From the NCBI RefSeq assembly GCF_002838765.1, contig NZ_CP025120.1:62001-126000 (forward strand): 64,000 nucleotides of DNA, given 5' to 3'. The notes beneath the pieces are model-generated. The model made no database searches and was not told where the DNA came from. It saw nothing but the letters and a program-made list of their open reading frames with translations. Positions 30,034 through 39,463 of this stretch are shown in pieces (within the stretch, counting starts at the first letter, position 1; the number at the start of each line of letters is the position of its first letter). Origin of the DNA: Kangiella profundi. Its GTDB lineage: Bacteria; Pseudomonadota; Gammaproteobacteria; Enterobacterales; Kangiellaceae. Made by a program: the position numbers and the translations under genes.

Positions 30034-30900
30034 ATGAAATTGAATAAAGATAAGTGGCGTCAGTATTCGCTATTGATGCGGTTGGATAAGCCCATAGGGA
30101 CTTTTTTGCTGTTATGGCCAACTTTGTGGGCTTTGTGGATTGCGGCTGAGGGTTTACCACCTTTATGGATTTTGCTGGTGTTCTGTCTGGGTGTATTTTT
30201 AATGCGCTCGGCGGGTTGTGTGATCAATGATTATGCTGACCGCGATTTTGATGCGCATGTGGAGCGAACTCGGAATAGACCATTGGCGCAGAATAGGGTA
30301 TCGCCACGTGAAGCTATGAGCTTGTTTTTACTGCTGGTGTTGATAGCATTTGCATTAGCTTTAACCTTGAACTGGTTTGCGGTTAGTCTGAGTTTTGTAG
30401 CTATAGGTCTGGCAGCAACTTACCCTTTCATGAAGCGTTATACTTATTTCCCACAGGTAATTCTGGGCGCCGCTTTTGCCTGGTCAATTCCAATGGCGTT
30501 TGCTGCTATTCAGAATGAGATGCCTTTAATTGTCTGGGTTATCTATACCTCTACAGTATTGTGGGTTCTAGCATATGACACTCTGTATGGCATGGTCGAC
30601 CGCGAGGATGATTTGCGACTGGGTTTAAAGTCTACCGCGATATTGTTTGGTGAAATGGATCTGGTGATGGTGGGTGTTATACAGGCATTGTTCCTGACAG
30701 GCATGTATCTGGTTGGAGAGCAGCTGGAGTTCGGAATCTATTATTACAGTAGTTGGGTTGTAGCTGTGTTGTTGGTTGCGGTTCAGATGTGGCGTTGTCG
30801 CACCCGTGATCGTCAGGAATGCTTCAACGCCTTCTTAAATAATAATTATGTTGGATTAATCCTCTTTTTGGGAATCGTCCTGCACTTCCAGTTTGGGTGA
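30034..30900 (+). CDS. ubiA: 4-hydroxybenzoate octaprenyltransferase UbiA
   Basis: A 288-residue inner-membrane prenyltransferase with about eight to nine membrane segments. Both Asp-rich motifs are intact: NDYADRDFD near residue 70 and DTLYGMVDREDD near 190. It attaches the polyprenyl tail to 4-hydroxybenzoate made by UbiC. Length matches E. coli UbiA (290). Its last 45 nt overlap the 3' end of plsB on the other strand. An ATG with GGGG upstream (AAAAGGGGATG) is used. Confidence 0.95.
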   Translation: MKLNKDKWRQYSLLMRLDKPIGTFLLLWPTLWALWIAAEGLPPLWILLVFCLGVFLMRSAGCVINDYADRDFDAHVERTRNRPLAQNRVSPREAMSLFLLLVLIAFALALTLNWFAVSLSFVAIGLAATYPFMKRYTYFPQVILGAAFAWSIPMAFAAIQNEMPLIVWVIYTSTVLWVLAYDTLYGMVDREDDLRLGLKSTAILFGEMDLVMVGVIQALFLTGMYLVGEQLEFGIYYYSSWVVAVLLVAVQMWRCRTRDRQECFNAFLNNNYVGLILFLGIVLHFQFG

Positions 30901-33408
30901 GTTTTCATCGACAAGCAGAATCTGATCGCGGGCTTGCTGGCGTAAACTACGGGCAGCCTGCTGTAGACCTTGCTGAACAGGGACACTCAGCATGCTTAAA
31001 ATACTTTGATAAAGGTCGTCACAGCTTTTAGTGGCTCGCATACCAATTCCTTCTCTGTGTTCAACCCAACCCTGTTCTTTCAAAACCTTAACCTGAGTTT
31101 TAAACAAGTTTTTATCAAAGAATTCCGGTGCATTGATACCATAAAGAGCAGCAATACGTTGTGCCAGTTTCTGGCTTTCCTGTTCAAGCTCTGCGCGATG
31201 AATAACTTGTTCCGGTTTGAGGCTGAACAAAATAGTTAAACTCATAGCATATCGCTGAAGAGCAGGTTGAACAGCCTGGGCTAACAACATCAGACGAGAC
31301 CATTGTGGTGCTTCGCTGTCTGCCGGAACGTACTCATCGCCTCTCTTCAATAAAAGTTTATTATCAAGCATGGTCTGAATCAGTTGTTCTGCACGTTGAT
31401 CGAGTTCTTCTATGTTCCAGCGAACATACAGTTCCTGGTGAAGGAAAGGATAGACGGTCTTGACGGCATTGATGATGTGTTCGTGAGTAACATCATCGTG
31501 GCGCTGGAAGATAGAGGCAATCAAAGATGGCAGCGCGAAAACATGGAGAATATTGTTACTGTAGTAAGTGGACAGTATCGCTTCATCCCCTTCAATGGAA
31601 ATGACATCACCGGCGGGATCATTGATTTCCTGAACCATGCCAAGCTTTTGTGCAGTCTCTAATAGTTCCTCACCACTTTCTTCGGGAATATTGATGTGAT
31701 CACTGTAAGGTGCCTGACGTGCCAAGGTCATCAGAAGGTCTAAGTGTGCGATTAGTTCTTGTTTGTCCATGGCAAGACGAGGAGTAGCCAGTAAAGACAG
31801 GCTGACCAGACAGACACTATTAAGACTTACTGCGGCATTAATACGACGATTAATTTCATCGCCCAAATCAACCACGAAATTAGATAACCAATCAGGGCGA
31901 GCCTGAGCCTGACCCTGAAATTCATTCCAGTCAATCTGTTGTTGTTTAAGGTAATCTTCAAGCGCCAGGGGTTGGCCAAAGTTAAGATAGACCTTGCCGT
32001 AGAATCTTTTCAGTGCTTTGCGAACGCCAAGCAACTGGCCAACAGATTCCTGTTTCTTGGCATGACCGCGTAATTCGCCGACATAGCTTTTACCTTCGAA
32101 CATACGCTCATAACCAATGTAAACAGGAACAAATACGATTGGACGACGCACACCCCGTAACATGCTTTGCACGGTCATGGCCAGCATTCCGGTTTTTGGA
32201 GTCAACAATCGACCAGTACGGCTACGACCACCTTCCTGAAAATATTCGACGGGAATACCTTTATTAAATAGACGGTATAGATATTCATTGAAAACAGCGG
32301 TATACAATTTATTGCCACGGAAGCTACGACGCAGGAAGAAAGCACCACCACGACGTAGCACAGACCCAATCGGCCAGAAGTTTAAGTTAATACCGGCGGC
32401 AATATGAGGTGGCACAAGTCCTTCATGATAAAGCTGATAAGAGAGTAATAAATAATCGGCATGACTGCGGTGGCAGGGTACGTAAACCAGTTCATAATCT
32501 TTGGCTAGCTGGCGCACTTCTTTAAGGTTGTTGACCTCAATACCAGCGTAAATCTTATTCCATAATCGCGTCAGGGTGGTTGATAAGAAACGGATCATGC
32601 GAGGACTGAAGTTAGCTGCAATCTCTTTTACGTATTTACCTGCCTGTTTTTCAATCTGTGAACGAGATTTTCCAGTTTTACGCATTTCGCGTTCAAGTGC
32701 ATCTTGTACCAAATCAGAAGCTACAATTCCGTCTATAAGGTCACGACGATTCTGAGTGCGTGGCCCGACAGTAGCTACCCATTGACGGTTAAAGTGAACA
32801 CGCAAAATACGACTGATTTTATGAGCTGTTTTTTCAGCAGGATTATCGAGATTCACTTCAGATGAGTTAAGCGCGATAGGTTCGCCATATTGGACAAGGC
32901 ATTGACGACCCAAGAACAACAAAATGAAGAATTTGGCAATACGCCCAGATTGTTCAACATTGGACATGAAGTAGCGAAGGAAAGAATTTTCCTTGCCCGG
33001 GTTGCGCCCCCAGTAAATCGAAACAGGCACCAGTTTAAATGATTTTTCTGGATTAACTTTTTGAGCCTGAACTAATTTTGCTAATGACTGTTTATGTGCA
33101 GCATTAACCTTACTGCGACGAATAATTCCAGGACGAGTATTTAAGAATAAACAACTGCCTGACTCAGGAACAGCTAGTTTTTTATCTGTTGCGCGGGCAG
33201 AAGGAAGCTCAAGCTGTGATGCTTGACGACGCAACAGTTCAATGGCGGTCATCGATTGAGTTCTTAAAACATAAATAATGTGATCATCATTATTAAGTTC
33301 AAATTCTTTTTTAGGATCAGATGGCGCACCCTGTTCGCGAACCAATAACTTCAAAGGTAGACGCAACAGTGAAACGGTCAGGTTTTTTAAGGAAGATGAA
33401 ATCGACAT
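30856..33408 (-). CDS. plsB: Glycerol-3-phosphate 1-O-acyltransferase PlsB
   Basis: An 850-residue membrane-associated acyltransferase that starts phospholipid synthesis by acylating glycerol 3-phosphate. The catalytic HX4D motif is in CHRSHADYLLL, the substrate motif in EGGRSRTGRLL, and the following PVYIGYE is also typical. Length is near E. coli PlsB (807) with somewhat longer ends. It begins 24 nt behind the PLP decarboxylase gene, suggesting an operon with the two exosortase-type genes. Its 3' end runs 45 nt into ubiA on the opposite strand. Confidence 0.95.
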   Translation of the reverse strand: MSISSSLKNLTVSLLRLPLKLLVREQGAPSDPKKEFELNNDDHIIYVLRTQSMTAIELLRRQASQLELPSARATDKKLAVPESGSCLFLNTRPGIIRRSKVNAAHKQSLAKLVQAQKVNPEKSFKLVPVSIYWGRNPGKENSFLRYFMSNVEQSGRIAKFFILLFLGRQCLVQYGEPIALNSSEVNLDNPAEKTAHKISRILRVHFNRQWVATVGPRTQNRRDLIDGIVASDLVQDALEREMRKTGKSRSQIEKQAGKYVKEIAANFSPRMIRFLSTTLTRLWNKIYAGIEVNNLKEVRQLAKDYELVYVPCHRSHADYLLLSYQLYHEGLVPPHIAAGINLNFWPIGSVLRRGGAFFLRRSFRGNKLYTAVFNEYLYRLFNKGIPVEYFQEGGRSRTGRLLTPKTGMLAMTVQSMLRGVRRPIVFVPVYIGYERMFEGKSYVGELRGHAKKQESVGQLLGVRKALKRFYGKVYLNFGQPLALEDYLKQQQIDWNEFQGQAQARPDWLSNFVVDLGDEINRRINAAVSLNSVCLVSLSLLATPRLAMDKQELIAHLDLLMTLARQAPYSDHINIPEESGEELLETAQKLGMVQEINDPAGDVISIEGDEAILSTYYSNNILHVFALPSLIASIFQRHDDVTHEHIINAVKTVYPFLHQELYVRWNIEELDQRAEQLIQTMLDNKLLLKRGDEYVPADSEAPQWSRLMLLAQAVQPALQRYAMSLTILFSLKPEQVIHRAELEQESQKLAQRIAALYGINAPEFFDKNLFKTQVKVLKEQGWVEHREGIGMRATKSCDDLYQSILSMLSVPVQQGLQQAARSLRQQARDQILLVDENSPKLEVQDDSQKED

Positions 33409-33432
33409 AAATATCTCTATTCGTTAATACAG

Positions 33433-34659
33433 TTAGAGCAGCAGCTCTATAGGGTGCGGATGGCTTAAAAAATCGCGTGGACTGGCGGTGAAGCCGTAGG
33501 CGCCGGACTGAAAAACTGCCACCCAGTCACCAATTTCTGCCTTCGGGAGTTCCATCTTATTGGCAAGGATATCAAGTGGTGTACACAATGGACCGACGAT
33601 GTTCACCAGCTCGGTTTCAGATTGTTGCATACGATTGGCGATTGCAACAGGATAATTTTTACGGATGACCTGGCCAAAATTACCGGATGCAGCAAGATGA
33701 TGATGCAGACCGCCATTACAAATGAGATAGGTTTGGTCGCGTGAAGTCTTTTTATCGGTAATCTGACACACATATACACCAGCATTGCCCACCAGGTAAC
33801 GACCAAGCTCTAAAATGAGTTCGCAATCAGCAAGAAGTTTTTGATGCTCGGTAATAAGGTGATTAAGGTTGTCAGCAATTGGTTCGAGATCTAGCAGTTG
33901 ATCGCCAGGGAAGTAGGGAATACCAAAACCGCCGCCAATATTCAGATGTTTCAGCGAGAAGCGATACTCCTGCTGTAACCGATCAACCAGAGCAAAAATG
34001 CTGTTGTGTGCAGTAATGATTGAGCCTGAGTTAAGGTTTTGCGAACCTGTAAAAATATGCAAACCCATGAACTGGAGTTTGGGATGTTTCAGCAGATCAA
34101 AAACCTGCTCAAGCTGTTCGACGTCGATGCCAAACTGTTGCGATCCCCCACCCATCTTCATGCCTGAGGATTTGAGTTCAAAGTCCGGGTTTAGACGCAA
34201 TGCGACGTTAGCTGTTGTGTCGTTACTTTCGGCAATAGCCCTGATACGTTGGAGCTCGGTGATGGACTCAACATTGATAGTAATGCCTGCAGCAATTGCC
34301 ATGCTCAATTCTTGTTCAGACTTGCCTGGTCCCGCAAAGCTTACTTTACCAGGTGATATACCTGTAGATAACGCAATATGGAGCTCTTTCGCAGACGCCA
34401 CATCAAGACCATCGACCTGGTTTGACAAATAGTGAACCACAGCGGGCATCGGATTAGCTTTGATAGCGTAATGCAAACTGACTTTTGGAAAATAGTGGCG
34501 AAGAGTTTCGACGTTTTGATTTATAACAGCACGATCATAAACATAAAAGGGGGTTTGCCCAGCAATGGCAGCGACCTGATCAATGGAATGACCGGCAATA
34601 ACCAATTGGTTCTCGCGGCTATCAAATTGACTCATATCTACGTGCGTTTTAAGACTCAT
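33433..34659 (-). CDS. PLP-dependent decarboxylase, exosortase-system-associated type
   Basis: A 408-residue fold-type III decarboxylase (DAP/ornithine decarboxylase family). The PLP lysine is in HYAIKANPMP, the phosphate-binding glycines in GGGFGIPYF, and the dimer-interface catalytic Cys in GPLCTPLD. The overall pattern, and the acyl-CoA ligase partner upstream, match the pair usually annotated as exosortase A system-associated (TIGR03099-type). The likely substrate is an amino acid loaded on a carrier or a free diamino acid; not known. LysA itself is the main alternative, but the partner gene argues against it. Confidence 0.82.
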   Translation of the reverse strand: MSLKTHVDMSQFDSRENQLVIAGHSIDQVAAIAGQTPFYVYDRAVINQNVETLRHYFPKVSLHYAIKANPMPAVVHYLSNQVDGLDVASAKELHIALSTGISPGKVSFAGPGKSEQELSMAIAAGITINVESITELQRIRAIAESNDTTANVALRLNPDFELKSSGMKMGGGSQQFGIDVEQLEQVFDLLKHPKLQFMGLHIFTGSQNLNSGSIITAHNSIFALVDRLQQEYRFSLKHLNIGGGFGIPYFPGDQLLDLEPIADNLNHLITEHQKLLADCELILELGRYLVGNAGVYVCQITDKKTSRDQTYLICNGGLHHHLAASGNFGQVIRKNYPVAIANRMQQSETELVNIVGPLCTPLDILANKMELPKAEIGDWVAVFQSGAYGFTASPRDFLSHPHPIELLL

Positions 34660-34679
34660 GTAAAGGGTCCTTAAAGTGA

Positions 34680-36251
34680 TTAGCTAGCCATCGGGCCACT
34701 TGAGCTGCTGTGTTCAATTTGTAATTGTTTACGATCAATTTTGCCATTCGGATTACGCGGCAAATGATCGACAAAGACAATGTACTTAGGTTGCATGTAA
34801 TTTGGCAGCTGTTGCTGACAGTAGCGCTTAACATCCTGCTCCGTCAGTTCGCTATCAGTTCTAATGACTAACTTGATTGCCTGTCCGAGTTCTTCGTCAG
34901 CTAAACCAAAGGCAATAACTTCTGCAACACCATCCAGCTGATAAAGTGCCTCTTCAAGCTCGGCCGGACTGATGCGATATCCTGAGCATTTTATCATATC
35001 GTCCTGGCGACCGATAAAATAAAGAAAACCATCACTATCCCGACGAACGGTATCACCAGACCAGACTGCCAATTCAGGCAGGTAATTTGCTGTACTTCCA
35101 ATCGGTTTGAAGCGCTCGGCAGTCTTTTCTGGTGCATTCCAGTAACCGAGACTGACATGAACACCACGATGTACCAGCTCCCCTGGTTCGTCCACATCGC
35201 ACTCTGTTCCATCGGGCCTAAGCACCATAACTTCTGCGTTGGGAATAGCTTTACCAATCGAGTCAGGGTGTGAATCGATATAAGCAGGTTCAAGATAGGT
35301 TGAGCGGAATGCTTCGGTCAGGCCATACATCAGATAGGGCGAAGCATTGGATAAGTGTGACCTTAATTGCTGTAAGGTCGAAGTTGGCATAGCGCCTCCG
35401 CTGTTAGTGAAGTAACGCAGACAGCGAGCTTCTTCGGGCCATTCCAGTTTGGCCAATTGAATCCACAACGGGGGCACAGCTGCAAGTCCGGTAATTTGAT
35501 GTTTGGCAACCTGACGAATGACGTCACGGGGCAACAGGTATTCCATTAAGACCACGGTCGCACCGACCAGCAGGGCGGTGGTGATCTGGCTCAAGCCATA
35601 ATCAAAACTTAAAGGTAGAACCGCTAGAATTTTATCTTCAGGTGAATTATGTAAGTACTGACTGACGCTCTGAGCGCCTGCAATCAGGTTTCGGTGGGAC
35701 AGACAAACCCCTTTCGGTTGGCCCGTTGAACCAGATGTATAGAGGATTGCTGCCAGATTTTGATCGATAACCGAGATATCTGGGGCTACAACATTATTTG
35801 TTGGTATTTCTGGCCAGAGGTGCTGCTCAAGCTCAAGTTGATCGCTTTCCAGTGGTTTATCGACTAGAAGTATATGCTTAAGATTTGCTAATGGCTGCAG
35901 GGCATCAGCAATCAATGAGGCTCTTTGTTGGCTGGTGATAAGCAACTTAACATTGCAGTCGTTAAGGATATAAGCCACCTGGGCAGCTTTAAGAACCGGA
36001 TTAACAGGAACGAAGACCAGGCCTGCTCGGCTGGCAGCCAGAATGCTGATGACCGTCTCGATCTGCTTTGGCAGATAGACTGCAATGCGCTGCCCCGGCT
36101 TTAACCCCATATCAATGAAGGTATGAGCCACACGATTAATGGCCTGCTCAAGTTCGGTATAGGTCAATTGACGTTTGTTATCATCAATCGCGACTTTGTC
36201 CGCGAATTTTTGCTGGCTTGCAGTTACAATGGCGTCAAGCTGGCAATACAT
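34680..36251 (-). CDS. Acyl-CoA ligase (AMP-forming), exosortase-system-associated type
   Basis: A 523-residue ANL-family adenylating enzyme. The P-loop LYTSGSTGQPKG, the YGLTEAFRSTYLEP aromatic/acid region, the GRQDDMIKCSGYRI hinge and the catalytic C-terminal lysine in NPNGKIDRKQL are all intact. It should activate a carboxylic or amino acid as its adenylate. Together with the decarboxylase 20 nt downstream it resembles the TIGR03098/TIGR03099 pair found in exosortase/EPS loci. It is divergent from the VanZ-like gene across 169 nt. Confidence 0.82.
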   Translation of the reverse strand: MYCQLDAIVTASQQKFADKVAIDDNKRQLTYTELEQAINRVAHTFIDMGLKPGQRIAVYLPKQIETVISILAASRAGLVFVPVNPVLKAAQVAYILNDCNVKLLITSQQRASLIADALQPLANLKHILLVDKPLESDQLELEQHLWPEIPTNNVVAPDISVIDQNLAAILYTSGSTGQPKGVCLSHRNLIAGAQSVSQYLHNSPEDKILAVLPLSFDYGLSQITTALLVGATVVLMEYLLPRDVIRQVAKHQITGLAAVPPLWIQLAKLEWPEEARCLRYFTNSGGAMPTSTLQQLRSHLSNASPYLMYGLTEAFRSTYLEPAYIDSHPDSIGKAIPNAEVMVLRPDGTECDVDEPGELVHRGVHVSLGYWNAPEKTAERFKPIGSTANYLPELAVWSGDTVRRDSDGFLYFIGRQDDMIKCSGYRISPAELEEALYQLDGVAEVIAFGLADEELGQAIKLVIRTDSELTEQDVKRYCQQQLPNYMQPKYIVFVDHLPRNPNGKIDRKQLQIEHSSSSGPMAS

Positions 36252-36420
36252 GATTGTTCCTATTGAAAAGAATGCCGCTATTGTAGCTTTTTCAATGAAT
36301 TACGTCAGCAATTGACGCACATGGATGCCACCATCCGTACAAACATTAAAAGATAGGCTCAGCAGCAGGTTGAGCAGTTAACGACATTAGAAAAAGAAAA
36401 GGTTAAAAGAAAAGGGTTTT

Positions 36421-37548
36421 ATGCGGTTAATTTGGTACATCGTCATTTTATTCATCACCTACGGTTCTCTGTATCCATTTGATTTTGGACTGAGCCGCGA
36501 TCTACCAGATGACTTTTCGCAGTGGCTTTTCAGCTGGCACCATAGAACCATTCGCAGTGACCTGATTGCCAATATCCTGCTTTTTATCCCCTATGGATTT
36601 TTTGGCGCTCTAACCATCAAAGAAGAAAATCGACGTTGGCCGTTAATGTGGATTATTCTGACCTTTATCGGTGGTTTCTTATTTGCACTGTTCCTGCAAA
36701 TTCTACAATTTTATTTACCTTCCAGAATTCCTGAAGCGGCCGATGCTTTGACCAATTCGATAGGGATTCTAATTGGTTTTGCGCTGGCTGGGTTTACCAA
36801 CAGCCAGAGGGTACAGCGCTTAATTCCAAGGGGATTAAGGTTCCAGCTAACACCTGCTTTATTGGTATTGGTTTTATGGCTGGCCTGGCAGTTCTTTCCT
36901 TATATTCCAGTATTTGAAGGGAAACAGTTTGGTGATGGTTTGAGCCATATTGTCAGCAGTGGCTGGTCCTTGGTTATATGGTTGGAACGAATTTTATTCT
37001 GGATGGTATTTTATTATGTGCTGGAACGGGTGGTAGCCAAGAAATACAGCATGACTGTCATTATTGGCATTACCCTGTTTGTCCTGATCATTAAACTTGC
37101 CATGTATCGCAGCCAGCTAGGTTGGAGTGAAATCAGCGCGGTACCGCTAGCGATATTGCTACATGCCTATCTAGGTCATTCGGTAAAGGTAATGCTGATA
37201 ACAATAGGTGCGGCAACTTTGTTTGTCTGGCAGAATCTTTTCCCTTGGCATTGGCAAAGTTCCATTAACAGCTTTGAGTGGATGCCGTTTGATAACTTCA
37301 TGACCGGAAGTACCTGGAATAATCTCAGTGCCTTGTTGCGCGAATCCTTGCTACTGGCTTCCTTCGGTTATTTTCTTGGTAAGTGGCTATCAAGCTACAG
37401 AGCAGCAGGTACCGTACTGACGGTGTTCGTGATAGGTGTAACAGCACTTCAATTCTTTATCGCCGGTAAGCAGCCTGACAGCACCTCGATTGTAATGGCT
37501 CTGGTGTTAGCTATTCTGTTCCAGAGGCTGGCTAAAATAGCGCCTTGA
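36421..37548 (+). CDS. VanZ-like family membrane protein
   Basis: A 375-residue membrane protein with about nine to ten hydrophobic segments. The N-terminal third fits the VanZ-like family: YGSLYPFDF, then DLIANILLFIPYGFFG and SRIPEAADALTNSIGILIG, including conserved charged residues of the family. VanZ relatives occur in glycopeptide resistance and in exopolysaccharide/exosortase loci; here the divergent ligase-decarboxylase pair favours the latter context. The C-terminal half is hydrophobic and not recognised. Confidence 0.8.
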   Translation: MRLIWYIVILFITYGSLYPFDFGLSRDLPDDFSQWLFSWHHRTIRSDLIANILLFIPYGFFGALTIKEENRRWPLMWIILTFIGGFLFALFLQILQFYLPSRIPEAADALTNSIGILIGFALAGFTNSQRVQRLIPRGLRFQLTPALLVLVLWLAWQFFPYIPVFEGKQFGDGLSHIVSSGWSLVIWLERILFWMVFYYVLERVVAKKYSMTVIIGITLFVLIIKLAMYRSQLGWSEISAVPLAILLHAYLGHSVKVMLITIGAATLFVWQNLFPWHWQSSINSFEWMPFDNFMTGSTWNNLSALLRESLLLASFGYFLGKWLSSYRAAGTVLTVFVIGVTALQFFIAGKQPDSTSIVMALVLAILFQRLAKIAP

Positions 37549-37563
37549 GGTTCTAGGGGGTTA

Positions 37564-37608
37564 CGTAAAAAAATAGCACCTGACCTCGTTGGGAGCTTAG
37601 TCAGGTGC
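37564..37608 (-). terminator. Terminator for the hemerythrin-like gene
   Basis: GCACCTGAC (37576-37584) pairs perfectly with GTCAGGTGC (37600-37608) over a 15-nt loop. On the minus strand the hairpin is followed by TATTTTTTTACG, a good T-run, so it terminates the hemerythrin-like gene; it may also slow VanZ transcripts arriving from the other side. Confidence 0.85.
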
Positions 37609-37636
37609 TTCAAGGGAAGTGAAGCAAATAAAAAAC

Positions 37637-38173
37637 TTAGTTAGGCTGGTAAAGTGTGTACAGCTCGTTCTCTTCTAACGACACACGATGAGTCAGGACC
37701 TTACCTACGGTCTCAAAGTCCTTTTTAAATGACTCTTTCTGTTCGGCTGTGATAATCGGTTTTGAATAAGTTTTACAGAATCGTATAACTGCCTGAGCAA
37801 TATCATTCATCTCATTACGGAAATCTTTAACCAGATCCATGCTGGAAGAATCATCAGACAATTTCTGTTCGAGATAAACATAAAACTTCACGTTTTCTTT
37901 TAGCAGGTGAGCCTGAAAATCACGTTTGAACTGGGTGACCAGATCGGCAAGCTTTTGACGGTCATTCGCTTCAAAGCCTTCTGACCAGATACGACCATAA
38001 AGTGCTACCAAGTGATTATGATCACCTTTGAGATTATCAATCAGATGTGGATCATAACTGATGCCGTAGTGATTACGCTTCTTGGTGAAATCAACTTCTT
38101 GGATTGGGTTTGGCTCACGTGTATCGATGTTTTCTGGCCGATCACGAAAAAAGTTTTTAATAAAACCAAACAT
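37637..38173 (-). CDS. Hemerythrin-like (HHE) protein
   Basis: A 178-residue soluble protein, all alpha in prediction. From about residue 48 it shows the histidine/glutamate pattern of HHE domains: LKGDHNHLVALY, QAHLLKENVKFYVYLEQ and VLTHRVSLEENELYTLY, which could supply a di-iron site. Such proteins sense or handle O2, NO or iron. The first 45 residues are basic and unassigned. A perfect FNR-type palindrome lies 78 nt upstream of the start on this strand, which fits oxygen- or NO-dependent control. Confidence 0.78.
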   Translation of the reverse strand: MFGFIKNFFRDRPENIDTREPNPIQEVDFTKKRNHYGISYDPHLIDNLKGDHNHLVALYGRIWSEGFEANDRQKLADLVTQFKRDFQAHLLKENVKFYVYLEQKLSDDSSSMDLVKDFRNEMNDIAQAVIRFCKTYSKPIITAEQKESFKKDFETVGKVLTHRVSLEENELYTLYQPN

Positions 38174-38250
38174 GGTGCGACTCCTCAGCTATATGTAAAA
38201 AGTAGAAACAAAAATTTTATCTTTATAATCTCTCTAGTAGACACTAATTA

Positions 38251-38264
38251 TTGATATATATCAA
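38251..38264. promoter_or_regulatory. FNR/ANR-type binding site
   Basis: TTGATATATATCAA is an exact match to the FNR/ANR consensus (TTGAT-N4-ATCAA) and fully palindromic. It lies 78 nt upstream of the hemerythrin-like gene and about 300 nt upstream of the divergent DUF3050 gene, so control of the former is more likely. The rest of the 389-nt gap (38174-38562) is AT-rich; no other site or gene was recognised. Confidence 0.75.
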
Positions 38265-38562
38265 TAGCTTAGAATGCAAAAATGACCACTGCGTCAATGC
38301 AGAAATGCATCGATTAAAAAAGTATTTTTTATGCAGGATTTATAACAATTTTGTTAAAAACGCAGCCAAAAGTGATAACCATTTCATAAACCCTGCAAAT
38401 AACCCTTTGGTACATATGGTTATTTTAACGAGGGTATGATTATTTAGAGGGGCATAGAAAAACTGTAATAAAAAGAAGCAGTTAATGCATATCTGCATTT
38501 TTCGAATGTCAGATAAGGTAAAAGATTTTTAAAACAATATAGCTGAACGAAGGACGGAAATT

Positions 38563-39306
38563 ATGATTGAACAAAAGCTCTCACCATTAAAGCAGGCCTT
38601 ATCCCACCATAAAGCCTATGGACTATTAAACTCAACGGACAATATTCGCACATTTATGGAATATCACGTCTATGCCGTATGGGATTTCATGACCTTACTG
38701 AAAGCCCTGCAACGTCGTTTAACCTGCGTTGATATTCCGTGGCGGGAATCAAGTTATCCTACCGAGGTCGTGCGATTCATCAATGAAATTGTGATTGGCG
38801 AAGAAAGCGACCTCGACCAGAACGGACATCCAATCAGCCACTATTCTCTATATATCGAAGCCATGCAGGAAGTTGGAGCGGATGTATCTAAAGTACAGCA
38901 ATTTGTTGCCTCATTGGATACCAGCCTTATTCCAGAAGGTGCCCGTGAGTTTGTCGAATACAACTTGAAATTAGCCAAAGAGGGAACCGATGAAGAAGTG
39001 GCGGCGGCCTTCCTGTATGGACGGGAAAAATTGATTCCTGAAATGTTTACCGGCATTAAAGATGCGCTGATTAGAGAGAACGCTGACTGCCCAACCTTAA
39101 TCTATTATCTTGAACGTCATATTGAGCTTGATGGTGATGAGCATGGCCCACTGGCTGAAAAGTGCTTACAGGCTATCTGCGGTGACGACAAGGACAAGTG
39201 GCAGCGAGCAATAACAGTGGGTGAAGAGTGCTTACAGATGCGAGATGCTCTTTGGAATCAGGTTGAAAAAGCACTGGTGCAAAAATCGGGCATTAAAGCT
39301 GCCTAA
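38563..39306 (+). CDS. DUF3050 (haem-oxygenase-like fold) protein
   Basis: A 247-residue soluble, mostly helical protein of the DUF3050 family. MEYHVYAVWDFMTLLK, VIGEESDLD, and YYLERHIELDGDEHGP are conserved blocks rich in His, Glu and Asp. They resemble the ligands seen in haem-oxygenase-like di-iron enzymes, so a metal-dependent oxygenase is possible, but no activity is established. It has a GAAGGACGG ribosome site and is transcribed away from the hemerythrin-like gene. Confidence 0.82.
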   Translation: MIEQKLSPLKQALSHHKAYGLLNSTDNIRTFMEYHVYAVWDFMTLLKALQRRLTCVDIPWRESSYPTEVVRFINEIVIGEESDLDQNGHPISHYSLYIEAMQEVGADVSKVQQFVASLDTSLIPEGAREFVEYNLKLAKEGTDEEVAAAFLYGREKLIPEMFTGIKDALIRENADCPTLIYYLERHIELDGDEHGPLAEKCLQAICGDDKDKWQRAITVGEECLQMRDALWNQVEKALVQKSGIKAA

Positions 39307-39355
39307 ATTTAATATTTAAAAGTGTCTTAAGTTAGGTCATAAAGGCCAACCCCTC

Positions 39356-39385
39356 GCTACCTGTTCATTCCCATGGGCAGGTAGC
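39356..39385 (+). terminator. Hairpin between the DUF3050 gene and rpe
   Basis: GCTACCTG and CAGGTAGC form an 8-bp perfect stem with a 14-nt loop that is itself partly palindromic (CCCATGGG). There is no T-run, so it may be a Rho-type or regulatory hairpin and not a classical terminator. Confidence 0.4.
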
Positions 39386-39463
39386 ACCCTCTTGACCAGT
39401 CTTCATTAGCACTAAAATTCAAGTTTGGTTACAATGCCTTAAATCCAATCAATAAGTGCTGTT

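Noticed and set aside
38251-38439. 62-codon open frame on the plus strand upstream of the DUF3050 gene
   Set aside because: It starts within the FNR-type palindrome, lacks a good ribosome site and looks like random AT-rich translation.
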